From Polynucleobacter sp. AP-Capit-er-40B-B4 (GTDB lineage Bacteria > Pseudomonadota > Gammaproteobacteria > Burkholderiales > Burkholderiaceae): a stretch of DNA of 64,000 bases. The DNA is taken from positions 558,001 through 622,000 of the forward strand of contig NZ_JACVOV010000001.1 in NCBI RefSeq assembly GCF_018882245.1. The letters run 5' to 3'. The stretch's first letter is position 1. Every line of letters begins with the position of its first letter. The position numbers and the translations under genes were made by a program. The notes below the pieces were generated by a model that was given only the letters and a program-made list of their open reading frames with translations, was not told where the DNA came from and did not search any database. This document shows, in pieces, positions 1-8,932 of this stretch.

Positions 1-593
<593 letters not shown>

Positions 594-796
594 TCAGGTT
601 TTTACCCTGTCGCCCTCAAATCCCCATTTTGCAAGTCGCTTTTAGCGCACTGATTGCCAACGAGGCGAGTCCTCCATTTTAAATCATTGGACGTGGCCAA
701 AATGGTGGTTTTGACCCTGAAAATGCTCGATAAAGGCCAATTTAAGGGAATCCACCGAGCCAACAGATAAGACAAATTCACCGTAAACTGCAGGCC

Positions 797-1993
797 ATGA
801 CCAGCAAACATCCCTTACTCAATAGAAACCTGGTGCTGCTGATCATTTGTCAGGGCCTATTTCTGACGAATAACGTCACTTTTATCGCCATCAATGGCCT
901 AGTGGGTCTCAGTCTGGCACCCGTCAGTTGGATGGCTACCTTACCAGTGATGGGCTATGTAGTTGGAGGCGCCTTTTCTACCTCCATCGTAGCCAAATCC
1001 CAAAACTATTTTGGGCGCAAGATTTCCTTTCAATTAGGCCTACTGGTGGCTATGCTGTCCGCTCTTTTATGTGCCTATGCTGCTGTGAGCAAAAACTTTT
1101 GGCTTTTGGTTGTGGGCACCTTTATTGCGGGCTACTACAGCGCCAATGGTCAACTTTATCGCTTTGCTGCAGCAGAACTAACGGATTTAAAGCAACGTGA
1201 CAAAGCCGTTTCTTGGGTGCTTGCCGGCGGCATTCTTGGCGCCGTCATTGGACCCAATCTTGCTTCATGGACGCGAGACCTATTTGATACCGCCTTTCTG
1301 GGCGCTTACCTGACCCTCTCTATCGCCGGCTTCATTGGTATCTTTGTGATGCAGTTCATTCACTTCCCTCAAGAGTTAAAGACTCAACACTCACTCTCTG
1401 ATGGTCGCCCCTTAAGCGTAATTCTTCAGCAGCCTGTATTTGTGGTTGCCATCATTGGTGCAGCTTTAGGTTATGGCGTGATGAATCTATTAATGGCGGC
1501 TACGCCCTTAGCGATGCAGATCTGTGGATTACCTTTCTCGGACACTGCTTTGGTTCTAGAGTGGCATGTGATTGGAATGTTTGCACCCGGATTTTTTACG
1601 GGCTCCCTCATTCAGAGATTTGGGACATTAAAGATTATGGGTGTCGGAGTGTTACTGAACTTCGTCTGTATCGCCATTGCGCTTACCGGTACTGACCTGC
1701 ATCAATTTTTTATTGCTTTATTTTTACTAGGTGTCGGCTGGAACTTTTTATTTACTGGCGCTACATCCTTGGCAATGACTGCCTATCAGCCTAACGAACG
1801 AGACAAAGCTCAAGCGGCAATTAACTTTTTTGTCTTTGGCACCATGGCTTTCACCTCTTTTGGTTCAGGCGCCCTCGTCACCTCTCATGGGTGGAGCATT
1901 CTGAATTGGGGATCACTGGCTCCTGTCGTGATTACCGGTCTTGCGCTTTACTGGCTTGCTCAGCAGCGTAAAAAGTCACAGACTCCAGCTTAG
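797..1993 (+). CDS. MFS transporter
   Basis: A 398-residue inner-membrane protein with about twelve hydrophobic helices and a motif-A-like loop (GRKISFQLG) after helix 2, as in the major facilitator superfamily. Substrate cannot be told from sequence; drug or small-molecule export is usual for this size class. The 236-base gap to icd shows no other gene. The start ATG has only a weak ribosome binding site. The stop overlaps the convergent DUF6352 gene by 4 bases. Confidence 0.85.
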   Translation: MTSKHPLLNRNLVLLIICQGLFLTNNVTFIAINGLVGLSLAPVSWMATLPVMGYVVGGAFSTSIVAKSQNYFGRKISFQLGLLVAMLSALLCAYAAVSKNFWLLVVGTFIAGYYSANGQLYRFAAAELTDLKQRDKAVSWVLAGGILGAVIGPNLASWTRDLFDTAFLGAYLTLSIAGFIGIFVMQFIHFPQELKTQHSLSDGRPLSVILQQPVFVVAIIGAALGYGVMNLLMAATPLAMQICGLPFSDTALVLEWHVIGMFAPGFFTGSLIQRFGTLKIMGVGVLLNFVCIAIALTGTDLHQFFIALFLLGVGWNFLFTGATSLAMTAYQPNERDKAQAAINFFVFGTMAFTSFGSGALVTSHGWSILNWGSLAPVVITGLALYWLAQQRKKSQTPA

Positions 1994-3006
1994 GAAGTTT
2001 TTGCCAGCGGCAAGTTAAATAGTAGATTTTGAGGTTTTAGCTTGAGCTGCTGCTGATCATTCATGGCGATAGCCATATAGACCGGCTTACCTGCTTGAGT
2101 CTTAGCTACAGCAGCTTCGTCAATAAAGTCCAGTCGGAATAAGCAAATGACTTTTTGCAGCTCATCCGCCTCAACTAACTCTTTGTTGTAAAGCTTATTC
2201 AGAATTTCAGTTGCAGCCGCATCCAAGCCAACATGCCATGACCATTTGGGATCGCTAATTTGCTGCATAGGTGTTATGCGAACGCTGGCACCCAAAAAAT
2301 GCTTGACCCATTTTTCTAAAACACGGCAAAAACGATTAATAGGCTCGTGCCCAAAATTGAGCTGCACTGCCAAATCAAAATCTTCATTACGCGACCAATA
2401 CTCATCCGCATTGTCTTCATGGAGCACGTCTAGATCTGCGGACCTCATGGTCATCGACTTACCCTTTAACAAATCCATGATGTCGCCCGTATCGCCAGCC
2501 TGGGCATTGCGAGCGACTACTTCCTCGTCGGCGCCCATCACGATGCCATCTTCAATGACAGTAATTTTCTGATTTCTGAAAAAGAGCTCCCCCATGCGCA
2601 CCTCCAGTGGATGCGCTTCATCGCCCAAAATATGCCTGATAAAAATTTGGGCTAGCAGAGAAATAAATAAAGGCGGGACATCCACTCCCTCGCCTTTGAA
2701 GAGGCTCATATAAAAGGCCTCTAGAGAGCTAGCTGACAATAGGCGCGCCCGATAACGCAACCAGACACGATAGTTCTCCTGAATATCCTCATCAGCCATT
2801 GCAGCAATATCTGCTTCAACCACTTCAGCGCGAGGGTTATCCGTCAAACGCTGATGCAAGGTCCGTTCAGCGGGGCAAGATTCCGGCACTAGCGCGAGCT
2901 CAGGCCTCGCCATATATGTACGCAAAAAGTCGTCTGTAACCAGCAACTGGCGATCGGGGCTGATTGCCAGGGTCTTATATGCGGAATTTACCCAATAATT
3001 TGTCAT
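1990..3006 (-). CDS. DUF6352 family protein, function unknown
   Basis: A 338-residue soluble acidic protein without signal peptide. It begins with a tryptophan-containing short block, followed by LVTDDFLRTYMARPEL and a conserved C-A-E-R-T-L-H block, which match what I recall of the Burkholderiales family DUF6352. No catalytic motif is visible and no function is known to me. It ends tail to tail with the MFS gene and its start faces the FKBP gene across 87 bases, so the two probably use divergent promoters. Confidence 0.65.
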   Translation of the reverse strand: MTNYWVNSAYKTLAISPDRQLLVTDDFLRTYMARPELALVPESCPAERTLHQRLTDNPRAEVVEADIAAMADEDIQENYRVWLRYRARLLSASSLEAFYMSLFKGEGVDVPPLFISLLAQIFIRHILGDEAHPLEVRMGELFFRNQKITVIEDGIVMGADEEVVARNAQAGDTGDIMDLLKGKSMTMRSADLDVLHEDNADEYWSRNEDFDLAVQLNFGHEPINRFCRVLEKWVKHFLGASVRITPMQQISDPKWSWHVGLDAAATEILNKLYNKELVEADELQKVICLFRLDFIDEAAVAKTQAGKPVYMAIAMNDQQQLKLKPQNLLFNLPLAKTS

Positions 3007-3093
3007 ACGTTTTAACTAAAGTTAGCGTGCCATCAGAATTTATAAAGCTCAGAATATACTAGCCAGTCAATTTGCGTGAAATAGGAAAACATC

Positions 3094-3441
3094 ATGAGTG
3101 AACTTAAAAAAATCGATACCGTTGTTGGCGAAGGCAAAGAAGCTGCAGCAGGTAATCATGTGGACGTACATTACACCGGCTGGCTATACGACGAAAAGGC
3201 TGCTGATCACAAAGGTCAAAAGTTTGATAGCTCATTAGATCGCGGTCAACTCTTTAGCTTCCCTTTGGGTGCTGGGCATGTCATTAAGGGCTGGGATGAA
3301 GGCGTAGCGGGGATGAAAATTGGTGGCAAACGTACTTTGATCATTCCTTCTGAGATGGGTTATGGTCCTCGTGGTGCTGGCGGCGTTATTCCTCCAAATG
3401 CGACTCTCGTATTTGATGTGGAATTACACGGCGTTAACTAA
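3094..3441 (+). CDS. FKBP-type peptidyl-prolyl cis-trans isomerase
   Basis: A single-domain 115-residue FKBP that speeds cis-trans isomerisation of proline peptide bonds. Active-site residues are in place: Y27, F44-D45, VIKGWDEGV at 63-71, I-P-S-E-M-G-Y-G at 84-91, and the closing strand IPPNATLVF at 99-107. There is no signal peptide, so it is cytoplasmic. An insertion around residues 33-43 is typical of the small proteobacterial FKBP group. AGGAAAA precedes the ATG, and a strong terminator follows. Confidence 0.93.
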   Translation: MSELKKIDTVVGEGKEAAAGNHVDVHYTGWLYDEKAADHKGQKFDSSLDRGQLFSFPLGAGHVIKGWDEGVAGMKIGGKRTLIIPSEMGYGPRGAGGVIPPNATLVFDVELHGVN

Positions 3442-3464
3442 GAGATCTGAGTAGGCAGTAAAGC

Positions 3465-3490
3465 AAAAGCCACCCGAGGGTGGCTTTTTA
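3465..3490 (+). terminator. rho-independent terminator after the FKBP gene
   Basis: Eleven-base perfect stem AAAAGCCACCC (3465-3475) with GGGTGGCTTTT (3478-3488), tight loop, then T residues. It lies between convergent genes, so it may stop transcripts from both sides. Confidence 0.85.
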
Positions 3491-3510
3491 TATTTTGTAA
3501 TTCTGACATC

Positions 3511-4503
3511 TTAAGAGCGGATGTCTTTGCCATTCAAGGTTAAGCGATTCGTTGAGCGGTTTTGGCACAAGCTAATGAGGCGATTTCTTTCCGCCATAAC
3601 CTTGTCAGCGTAACCACCGTCATCCTCAGCGTTGGCAGCGCCTACGTAGTACTTCAAGCCATTGCGCAATGAACCAGCTGTAGCAATCAGATACTTCAGG
3701 ATATAGGCGCCAACACGAATGTTGACCTCTGGCTTAACAGCCTCAGAGGTGCCGCCAAAAATTGCATACTTATCTTTATGCACCGAAGTCATTACCTGCA
3801 TCAAACCTTCAGCACCAGCATGACTCTTTGTATTTGGGTTGAAGTTGGATTCCACAGAAATCACTGCCAACAAAAGGACTGGATCAATGTTGACTTCTTT
3901 AGCAATCAAGATCGTATTAGAAACATACTCTTCAATCTTCGAGCGATCGAGACTATATTTCTTCTCAAAGAAATCTGCCACCGCCCGTTGGTTCTGCAGG
4001 GAACCCATAAGGTTGCTATCTAAAGCCTGAGGATCAATCTTTGAACTTGGAATGCGATCAGACAAATGAGAAATCGATTTCACCTGCATTTGCGCTACAG
4101 AAGGCATCAACAGAGCGACCGTTTGTTGCTTGGCACTTGCCAAACCAGTAGTGGCTGACAATTTGGATTTGTTATAGATCACTGCCGCGATTTCAGTATC
4201 TGCAGCAGGGGCAGCAGCCAATTCATTAGCGTCTTTATATTGGTTGAGCATGCCAAAGCCATTGCTCCAAACCATGTGACGGGCTTCATCCGGAACCAGA
4301 ATACGCGCTAGGTCGAAAGCACCAGCGTTAGTACCGTTGCCTGAAAGCCAAAGACCAACCACCATAAATACAGTAACAACGAGTAGGCCATTAATGACTC
4401 GATAGACCGGAGCCATGGCATGCGCTAGCAACTCTTTGGCAACCAACATGCTTGGCTGCGGATTTTGCATATCGCTCAAATTGTTAGATAAACATTTACT
4501 CAT
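3511..4503 (-). CDS. membrane-anchored lytic transglycosylase (SLT domain)
   Basis: 330 residues. A single hydrophobic helix at about 37-53 anchors the protein, and an SLT-type lysozyme-like domain fills about 190-315. The catalytic glutamate is E218 in VISVESNFNP, followed by the family block A-E-G-L-M-Q-V at 231-237 and a YYVGAAN-type segment near 285. It cleaves peptidoglycan between MurNAc and GlcNAc, forming 1,6-anhydro ends, in the periplasm. Residues 55-185 are low in recognisable motifs. Later in-frame ATGs (for example residue 12) are possible starts. The gene stands alone. Confidence 0.87.
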   Translation of the reverse strand: MSKCLSNNLSDMQNPQPSMLVAKELLAHAMAPVYRVINGLLVVTVFMVVGLWLSGNGTNAGAFDLARILVPDEARHMVWSNGFGMLNQYKDANELAAAPAADTEIAAVIYNKSKLSATTGLASAKQQTVALLMPSVAQMQVKSISHLSDRIPSSKIDPQALDSNLMGSLQNQRAVADFFEKKYSLDRSKIEEYVSNTILIAKEVNIDPVLLLAVISVESNFNPNTKSHAGAEGLMQVMTSVHKDKYAIFGGTSEAVKPEVNIRVGAYILKYLIATAGSLRNGLKYYVGAANAEDDGGYADKVMAERNRLISLCQNRSTNRLTLNGKDIRS

Positions 4504-5012
4504 TCATTGTTTGCAAGACCTCATAAAAACCGTACTACCGTTTTATGCTGCATTGCAATATCTTAAAAACATGGGTCATCCTAAGAAGATTCTTATATCA
4601 AGTCAAGAATAAAGAAGTAAGAAGCCATAACTTATTGATCTAGAAATCCGGGAGTTCCCGGATATGCACCCTAAAAATCATATATAAGCTAATAAAATCA
4701 ATAACTTATAAAAGTTAGGAGGCGCTAATTTCACTCTATAAAAAAACCATCTAAGAGAGACTTTTTTACGTTTTTCCACAAATTGTGAAGCCCAAAAACC
4801 ATACATCTAGTGTTTTCATGACTCCATTTTTCTAGGGGTAGTAGGCAATCAGGGCCTACTGCAACGCGCCATCTACTAAAGCAGATAGGGCGATACGCGG
4901 CACTTAAGACAAAGAAATTGGACTGCAATGTCGAGATTTCTTATTAGCTATGGAGCTAGTTCTAGATAAAAATTTGGCATCGCCGCAAGGAGAGGTCCTA
5001 CACTTAGAACCC
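4504..5012. other. 509-base region without a convincing gene
   Basis: It lies between the divergent transglycosylase and nuclease genes and is AT-rich. Short open frames exist on both strands but lack ribosome sites and family features. The only clear structure is the palindrome at 4646-4663. An AGGAGG at 4718-4723 is not followed by a start codon at useful distance. Confidence 0.6.
4646..4663. repeat. 18-base palindrome
   Basis: ATCCGGGA, a two-base centre GT, then TCCCGGAT: a perfect inverted repeat, GC-rich in AT-rich surroundings. It could be an operator or a small hairpin. No regulator is suggested. Confidence 0.5.
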
Positions 5013-6041
5013 ATGAAGTTTCTGCGTAGCCTACTGACCCTTGCGGCCCTCCTCTCTACCTCATTACATGCTTTTGCAGCCTTTGAAGACTGCAAGGATC
5101 TCTTTCCTCGCCAGCAAATACCGGTAAGCACTCAAGCTGGACGAGACCTCTGCTTCGACAGCTTTGCGATTTATTACTCACCTCAAGATAAGAAACCCAT
5201 CTACACGGTAGAGAAACTCAACAAGGAGCAATTTTCTACCCCGCACCCACGCAGAAGCAATCAGTTTTATGAAGAGGCCAGATTGCCATTCTCTGAGCGG
5301 GCCCTACTCTCAGACTACCGTGGTAGCGGCTATGACCGTGGCCATAATGCACCTGCAGGCGATATGAGCAATGAACGTTCAATGGCCCAATCATTCTCAT
5401 TGGCAAACATGATGCCCCAGGCAAGACAAAATAATCAGGGCATCTGGGCGAAGAATGTTGAGGAGCCTACACGAGCCTACGTTAAAAGAGCTGCTGGCGA
5501 TATTTATGTATTTACTGGCTCCACCGGCAATGCTGGAAGCATTGGCAGAAGTCGCGTGACAATTCCGAGCCATCTTTTCAAGCTGGTTTATGACCCCAGC
5601 AAAAATACTGCATGGGCTTACTGGATTGAGAACACCAATGAAGCCAACATGACTCCCCCCATTAGCTATCAAGAGTTGGTACAAAAAACGGGGATTGATT
5701 TTCAAATACCCGGAATTGATGATGCGATCAAGCTGGGTGCTATAACTGCGGAACCCTTGAAAAAACAGGGCCTGAAGCCATTGATTGGTGGCTGGTATCC
5801 AGTATTTTTTGATGCATATTCTTCAAGCAAGCTCAATGGAGTCATTGAGAACATCAAGGCGGGTAAGGTGGAGAGTATTCAAGTTCAATATGACCGTAAT
5901 GAGAGTCTCGCGAAACAAATCGTCTTACAAATTGAATCTCAGACCAATCTCAAGGTAAGCTTGATGCAAAGCAGTCCACCAGAATCTGCAACAGTGACCT
6001 ACGAACGCAATCGCGTCACCCTCATTATTCGCTCAAAGTAA
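5013..6041 (+). CDS. secreted DNA/RNA non-specific endonuclease (DRGH type)
   Basis: From the ATG at 5013 the product has 342 residues and opens with a clean signal peptide (MKFLRSLL... cleaved near FA-AFEDC). An upstream in-frame ATG at 4950 would bury the signal peptide and has no ribosome site. The DRGH active-site motif is at 108-111 (H111 general base), and the NMMPQ...NQGIW block that supplies the metal-binding asparagine is at 132-145. These define the Serratia-nuclease-like family, which degrades DNA and RNA outside the cytoplasm. About 100 residues after the nuclease domain are not recognised. The last codons overlap the convergent DUF3820 gene by 9 bases. Confidence 0.9.
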   Translation: MKFLRSLLTLAALLSTSLHAFAAFEDCKDLFPRQQIPVSTQAGRDLCFDSFAIYYSPQDKKPIYTVEKLNKEQFSTPHPRRSNQFYEEARLPFSERALLSDYRGSGYDRGHNAPAGDMSNERSMAQSFSLANMMPQARQNNQGIWAKNVEEPTRAYVKRAAGDIYVFTGSTGNAGSIGRSRVTIPSHLFKLVYDPSKNTAWAYWIENTNEANMTPPISYQELVQKTGIDFQIPGIDDAIKLGAITAEPLKKQGLKPLIGGWYPVFFDAYSSSKLNGVIENIKAGKVESIQVQYDRNESLAKQIVLQIESQTNLKVSLMQSSPPESATVTYERNRVTLIIRSK

Positions 6042-6275
6042 TTTGGATTTAGCCGCAAGACCATGGGCCCGCTGGATTGGCGCCAACAGTCCACGTAAAC
6101 CATTGTGATCCAAGGTATGCATCAACTCTAGCAATTGACCCAACTCGCTCTTAGGGAAACCTTCGCGCGCAAACCAAGCTAAATAATTCCCCGGCAAGTC
6201 TGCCAAAGCACGCCCTGCGTACTTACCAAAAGGCATCTTCATCAAAACCAGTTTTTCTAGGGACTCAGCGTTCAT
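6033..6275 (-). CDS. DUF3820 family protein
   Basis: An 80-residue protein built around KMPFGKYAGRALADLP and YLAWFAREGFP, the core of the DUF3820 family (annotated in places as putative quorum-sensing-regulated virulence factor). The biochemical role is unknown. The fold is probably a small DNA-repair-exonuclease-like accessory domain, but that is inference. It is convergent with the nuclease gene; its start faces the Fur-box region. Confidence 0.8.
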   Translation of the reverse strand: MNAESLEKLVLMKMPFGKYAGRALADLPGNYLAWFAREGFPKSELGQLLELMHTLDHNGLRGLLAPIQRAHGLAAKSKLL

Positions 6276-6351
6276 CTAGAGAAATCTTACAAGCAAACAA
6301 GAATGAGCTTATGGATTTCACCATTTTTGAGATCGTGGTCATTTATTTAGT

Positions 6352-6366
6352 TGAGAATCATTCTCA
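6352..6366. promoter_or_regulatory. Fur-box-like palindrome 1
   Basis: TGAGAAT-C-ATTCTCA, a perfect 7-1-7 inverted repeat. It differs from the classical Fur consensus (TGATAAT-N-ATTATCA) only by G/C in the fourth position of each arm, a variant common in proteobacteria. It lies 58 bases before the ATG of the following gene. Confidence 0.82.
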
Positions 6367-6379
6367 TTTAGTGTTATAT

Positions 6380-6394
6380 TGAGAACCGTTCTCA
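6380..6394. promoter_or_regulatory. Fur-box-like palindrome 2
   Basis: TGAGAAC-C-GTTCTCA, also a perfect 7-1-7 repeat, starting 28 bases after the first. Two tandem sites upstream of the five-gene unit at 6424-9354 suggest repression by iron-loaded Fur, with an AT-rich promoter lying between or over them. Confidence 0.8.
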
Positions 6395-6423
6395 TTTAGA
6401 TTAATAACCAAACTACTAAAAAG

Positions 6424-7338
6424 ATGAAATTCAACCTCAAAAAACTACTCGCCTTTACCTGTTTTATAGCCGCTGCCATCCATTTTTCACTCGCCCATGC
6501 AGGAGAGGGGACATTTGGCTGGATTTATACGCTTGATCTACAGCCAAAGGGGAGTATTGAGTTTGAGCAGCGCCTGCAATTAAATAAACAACAGGCAAGT
6601 GGTTCATACAATGCATGGCTCTCAAGAACAGAGCTTGAGTATGGTGTTACCAATGATTTTCAAATTGCCGGTTACTTAAACGCCTATTACGTTAATGCGA
6701 ATCAAAATTACACTAATCCCGAGGCCTGCGGTGACGCAGCCACCTGCACTGGTGGACAACCCGTTCCTGAAGGTCACAACCCTGCTGCGCCATTTCGTAA
6801 AAGTGGTGTTGAGGGTGGATCATTAGAGGCGATATACCGCATCACCAATCCCGTCACCTCACCAGTTGGGGTGGGTCTTTATTTAGAACCCACACTTGGT
6901 AGAAATAAAAACGAAATTGAAGCAAGACTCTTATTGCAATCCAACTTTATTGACGATCGTTTAGTTGTTGCTGGAAACGTTGTAGTTGCTAATGAACAAT
7001 TAAAATTTGTTGGGAATGGCAACGTACCAGAATCAATGCTGGATTTCTTGGTTGGCGCCAGCTATCGCTTCGCCCCCAAATGGTCTGCAGGTGTAGAAGC
7101 GCGCTTCCATAATGACTACTCTAGCTACAACCTCCAAAACCAAGTTCAAAAGGCAACATTTGTAGGGCCAAACGTTCACTATGCAGCTAAAGACTGGTGG
7201 ATCACCGGCGCATGGCGCTATCAATTAAAAGGCAATACATGCATGGGCGATGGCACTGCTGAATGCTCTAACGCACGAGTCTGGGATAGCCACTCAGTAA
7301 ATGAATTCATCGTCAAAGTTGGCTTCCCCCTTAATTAA
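6424..7338 (+). CDS. outer-membrane beta-barrel-like protein (DUF6662-like)
   Basis: 304 residues with a signal peptide (about 1-26, cleaved after LAHA), then alternating hydrophobic and polar stretches rich in aromatic residues (LSRTELEYGV, YRFAPKWSAGVEARF, WWITGAWRY), ending in a strand-like tail. This is the look of an outer-membrane barrel; I associate it with family DUF6662. A loop near residues 100-125 holds C-G-D-A-A-T-C and may be disulfide-bonded; a second cysteine pair is near 275. As first gene behind two Fur boxes it may serve iron or metal passage, which is inference. No TonB box or plug domain is seen. Confidence 0.68.
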   Translation: MKFNLKKLLAFTCFIAAAIHFSLAHAGEGTFGWIYTLDLQPKGSIEFEQRLQLNKQQASGSYNAWLSRTELEYGVTNDFQIAGYLNAYYVNANQNYTNPEACGDAATCTGGQPVPEGHNPAAPFRKSGVEGGSLEAIYRITNPVTSPVGVGLYLEPTLGRNKNEIEARLLLQSNFIDDRLVVAGNVVVANEQLKFVGNGNVPESMLDFLVGASYRFAPKWSAGVEARFHNDYSSYNLQNQVQKATFVGPNVHYAAKDWWITGAWRYQLKGNTCMGDGTAECSNARVWDSHSVNEFIVKVGFPLN

Positions 7339-7350
7339 AAGAAAGAACTT

Positions 7351-7530
7351 ATGGAAATCCAGAATCTATTAGTTGCAGCCCTCACTCACTTGGTCAAATT
7401 TCAAGCTACGCAATGCCAAACAGCTAGGCAAAGAGCGGTAATGATGTTTGAAAAACTATCCACTCTTCAAGGCGTTAACCCAGAAATCCAGGCGCTTTGT
7501 AATGAAGCAAACGAATTACTTACCGCATAA
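7351..7530 (+). CDS. small protein of 59 residues, unknown
   Basis: An open frame from ATG 7351 to TAA 7530, placed 12 bases after the preceding stop and 8 bases before the FMN-binding gene, so it lies inside the operon on the same strand. The product starts MEIQNLLVAALTHLVKFQ and is mainly helical, with two cysteines (near residues 21 and 49) and no signal peptide or strong membrane helix. The upstream AAAGAAAG can serve as ribosome site. No family recognised; the dense packing of the operon is the main argument that it is real. Confidence 0.6.
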   Translation: MEIQNLLVAALTHLVKFQATQCQTARQRAVMMFEKLSTLQGVNPEIQALCNEANELLTA

Positions 7531-7538
7531 AAGAAATC

Positions 7539-8111
7539 ATGATTTGGAAACCTTACCCGTTAGCTGCAATTGGCATAGCAATGATGAGTGCACCCATCAT
7601 TGCCCATGCAAAAATTTATATTTCTGTAGAACAGGCACAGAAGATTCTCCTTCCTAATAAGGCGCTCTCAAAGACGCCCATCATCATTACCGATGACCTG
7701 CAAGAAAAGATGCGCGTGGCATCTAGCATTCGTCACCCTTTTCAAGGAGATCGCATCTGGAGAGCATCTGACGGTAGTTGGCTTGTCATTGATGAAGTGG
7801 TTGGCAAGCACGAGATGATTACCTATGCAGTTGCCATCAATCCCAATGGCAGCATCTCCGGCATCGAAATACTGGAGTATGTAGAGTCTTATGGCTATGA
7901 AGTGTCTGAGGCGCAATGGCGTAAGCAATTTATTGGCAAGACTGCGAATGACCCTATTAAGCTCAATCAGGACATTCAAAATATTGGGGGAGCCACCCTC
8001 TCTTGCAAGCACCTCACTGATGGTGTGAAGCGAGTTGCCGTTTTATATGAGCTAGCTCTTAAGAACACCTCTTCGCCAAGCGCCCAAACCCAAACTATCA
8101 AAGCAAAATGA
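7539..8111 (+). CDS. exported FMN-binding domain protein
   Basis: 190 residues with a signal peptide (about 1-24, cleaved after AHA) and an RnfG/NqrC-type FMN-binding domain. The motif G-G-A-T-L-S at 150-155 corresponds to the flavinylation site S/T-G-A-T of NqrC and RnfG, with T153 as the likely residue that carries covalent FMN. The family moves electrons outside the cytoplasmic membrane. The gene overlaps apbE by ATGA; ApbE is the enzyme that attaches FMN to such domains, so the pair forms a substrate and modifying-enzyme set. Confidence 0.87.
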   Translation: MIWKPYPLAAIGIAMMSAPIIAHAKIYISVEQAQKILLPNKALSKTPIIITDDLQEKMRVASSIRHPFQGDRIWRASDGSWLVIDEVVGKHEMITYAVAINPNGSISGIEILEYVESYGYEVSEAQWRKQFIGKTANDPIKLNQDIQNIGGATLSCKHLTDGVKRVAVLYELALKNTSSPSAQTQTIKAK

Positions 8112-8932
8112 TTCGTTGCAAACCCCTGCTAGGGACTTTTGTTGAAATCTCTATTCGAGAGAATGAAGATGGATTGGAGGCGATTGAAAACGCGTTTACT
8201 GCAATTCAGAAAGTCCACGACCTCATGGGGTTTCATAATCCCGAGAGTGAACTCAGCCTCATCAATCAACTTGCCCACAAGGAAGCCGTTGAAGTTCATC
8301 CGTGGACAGCCCAAGTAATCAAGATTGCTAAAGAAGTTTATTTGGCTTCAGATGGTCTATTCAATTGCGGCATTGGCCATCGCCTCGTTGCTGCAGGCTT
8401 ATTACCGCGACACATCACTTTCACAAACCATGAGCTTGGCGGTATTGAAGATATACAGTTTTTGGCGCCTGACCTCATCAAATCAGATCGACCAGTGTGT
8501 CTGGACCTTGGCGGCATTGCTAAAGGGTTTGCGGTTGATATGGCAGTGAGAGTATTAATCTCTGAGGGATTAACATCGGGCTCCGTCAATGCTGGTGGTG
8601 ACTTACGGGTCTTTGGCAAAACCGCATTACCAATTCAGATCCGCAATCCAGAGTTTCCTGAAAAGCTGATTGAGATTGGCTCCTTGAAAGATGGCGCTAT
8701 TGCAACTAGCAGTCTTTACTTCGCAAAAAGAGATCAACAGTTAAGCCACATCATTAATCCCCTGGCCCAGCATCTTTCTGAAGTACACGCTGAGGTTTTA
8801 GGCTCATTCTCAGTTCTTGCTAAAGAGTGTGTCTATGCAGACGCTCTCACCAAAGTTCTAGCCTTATCCAATAATGAGTATCACCCCTGTTTCACACGGT
8901 TTTCAGCACAAGCTTTGAGAATTGCCGCATGA
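8108..8932 (+). CDS. apbE: FAD:protein FMN transferase
   Basis: 274 residues. ApbE splits FAD and transfers FMN to a threonine or serine of a target protein. Family blocks are present: RCKPLLGTFVEI at the N terminus, D-L-G-G-I-A-K-G-F-A-V-D near 137-148, S-V-N-A-G-G-D-L-R near 160-168, and the A-T-S-S block before the C-terminal I-I-N-P segment. There is no visible signal peptide or lipobox, unlike most periplasmic ApbE proteins; it belongs to the shorter group that starts directly at the LLGTFVEI block. The natural substrate is the FMN-binding protein encoded just upstream. Confidence 0.9.
   Translation: MIRCKPLLGTFVEISIRENEDGLEAIENAFTAIQKVHDLMGFHNPESELSLINQLAHKEAVEVHPWTAQVIKIAKEVYLASDGLFNCGIGHRLVAAGLLPRHITFTNHELGGIEDIQFLAPDLIKSDRPVCLDLGGIAKGFAVDMAVRVLISEGLTSGSVNAGGDLRVFGKTALPIQIRNPEFPEKLIEIGSLKDGAIATSSLYFAKRDQQLSHIINPLAQHLSEVHAEVLGSFSVLAKECVYADALTKVLALSNNEYHPCFTRFSAQALRIAA

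Noticed and set aside
602-811. Minus-strand frame of 69 codons in the icd to MFS gap
   Set aside because: No ribosome site, composition not protein-like, and it runs into the start of the MFS gene.
4736-4777. Hairpin-like A- and T-runs as a terminator or small RNA
   Set aside because: The arms are only short homopolymers with weak pairing and no gene ends there.
4731-4928. Minus-strand frame of 65 codons before the nuclease gene
   Set aside because: No ribosome site or recognisable motif; it lies in an AT-rich spacer.
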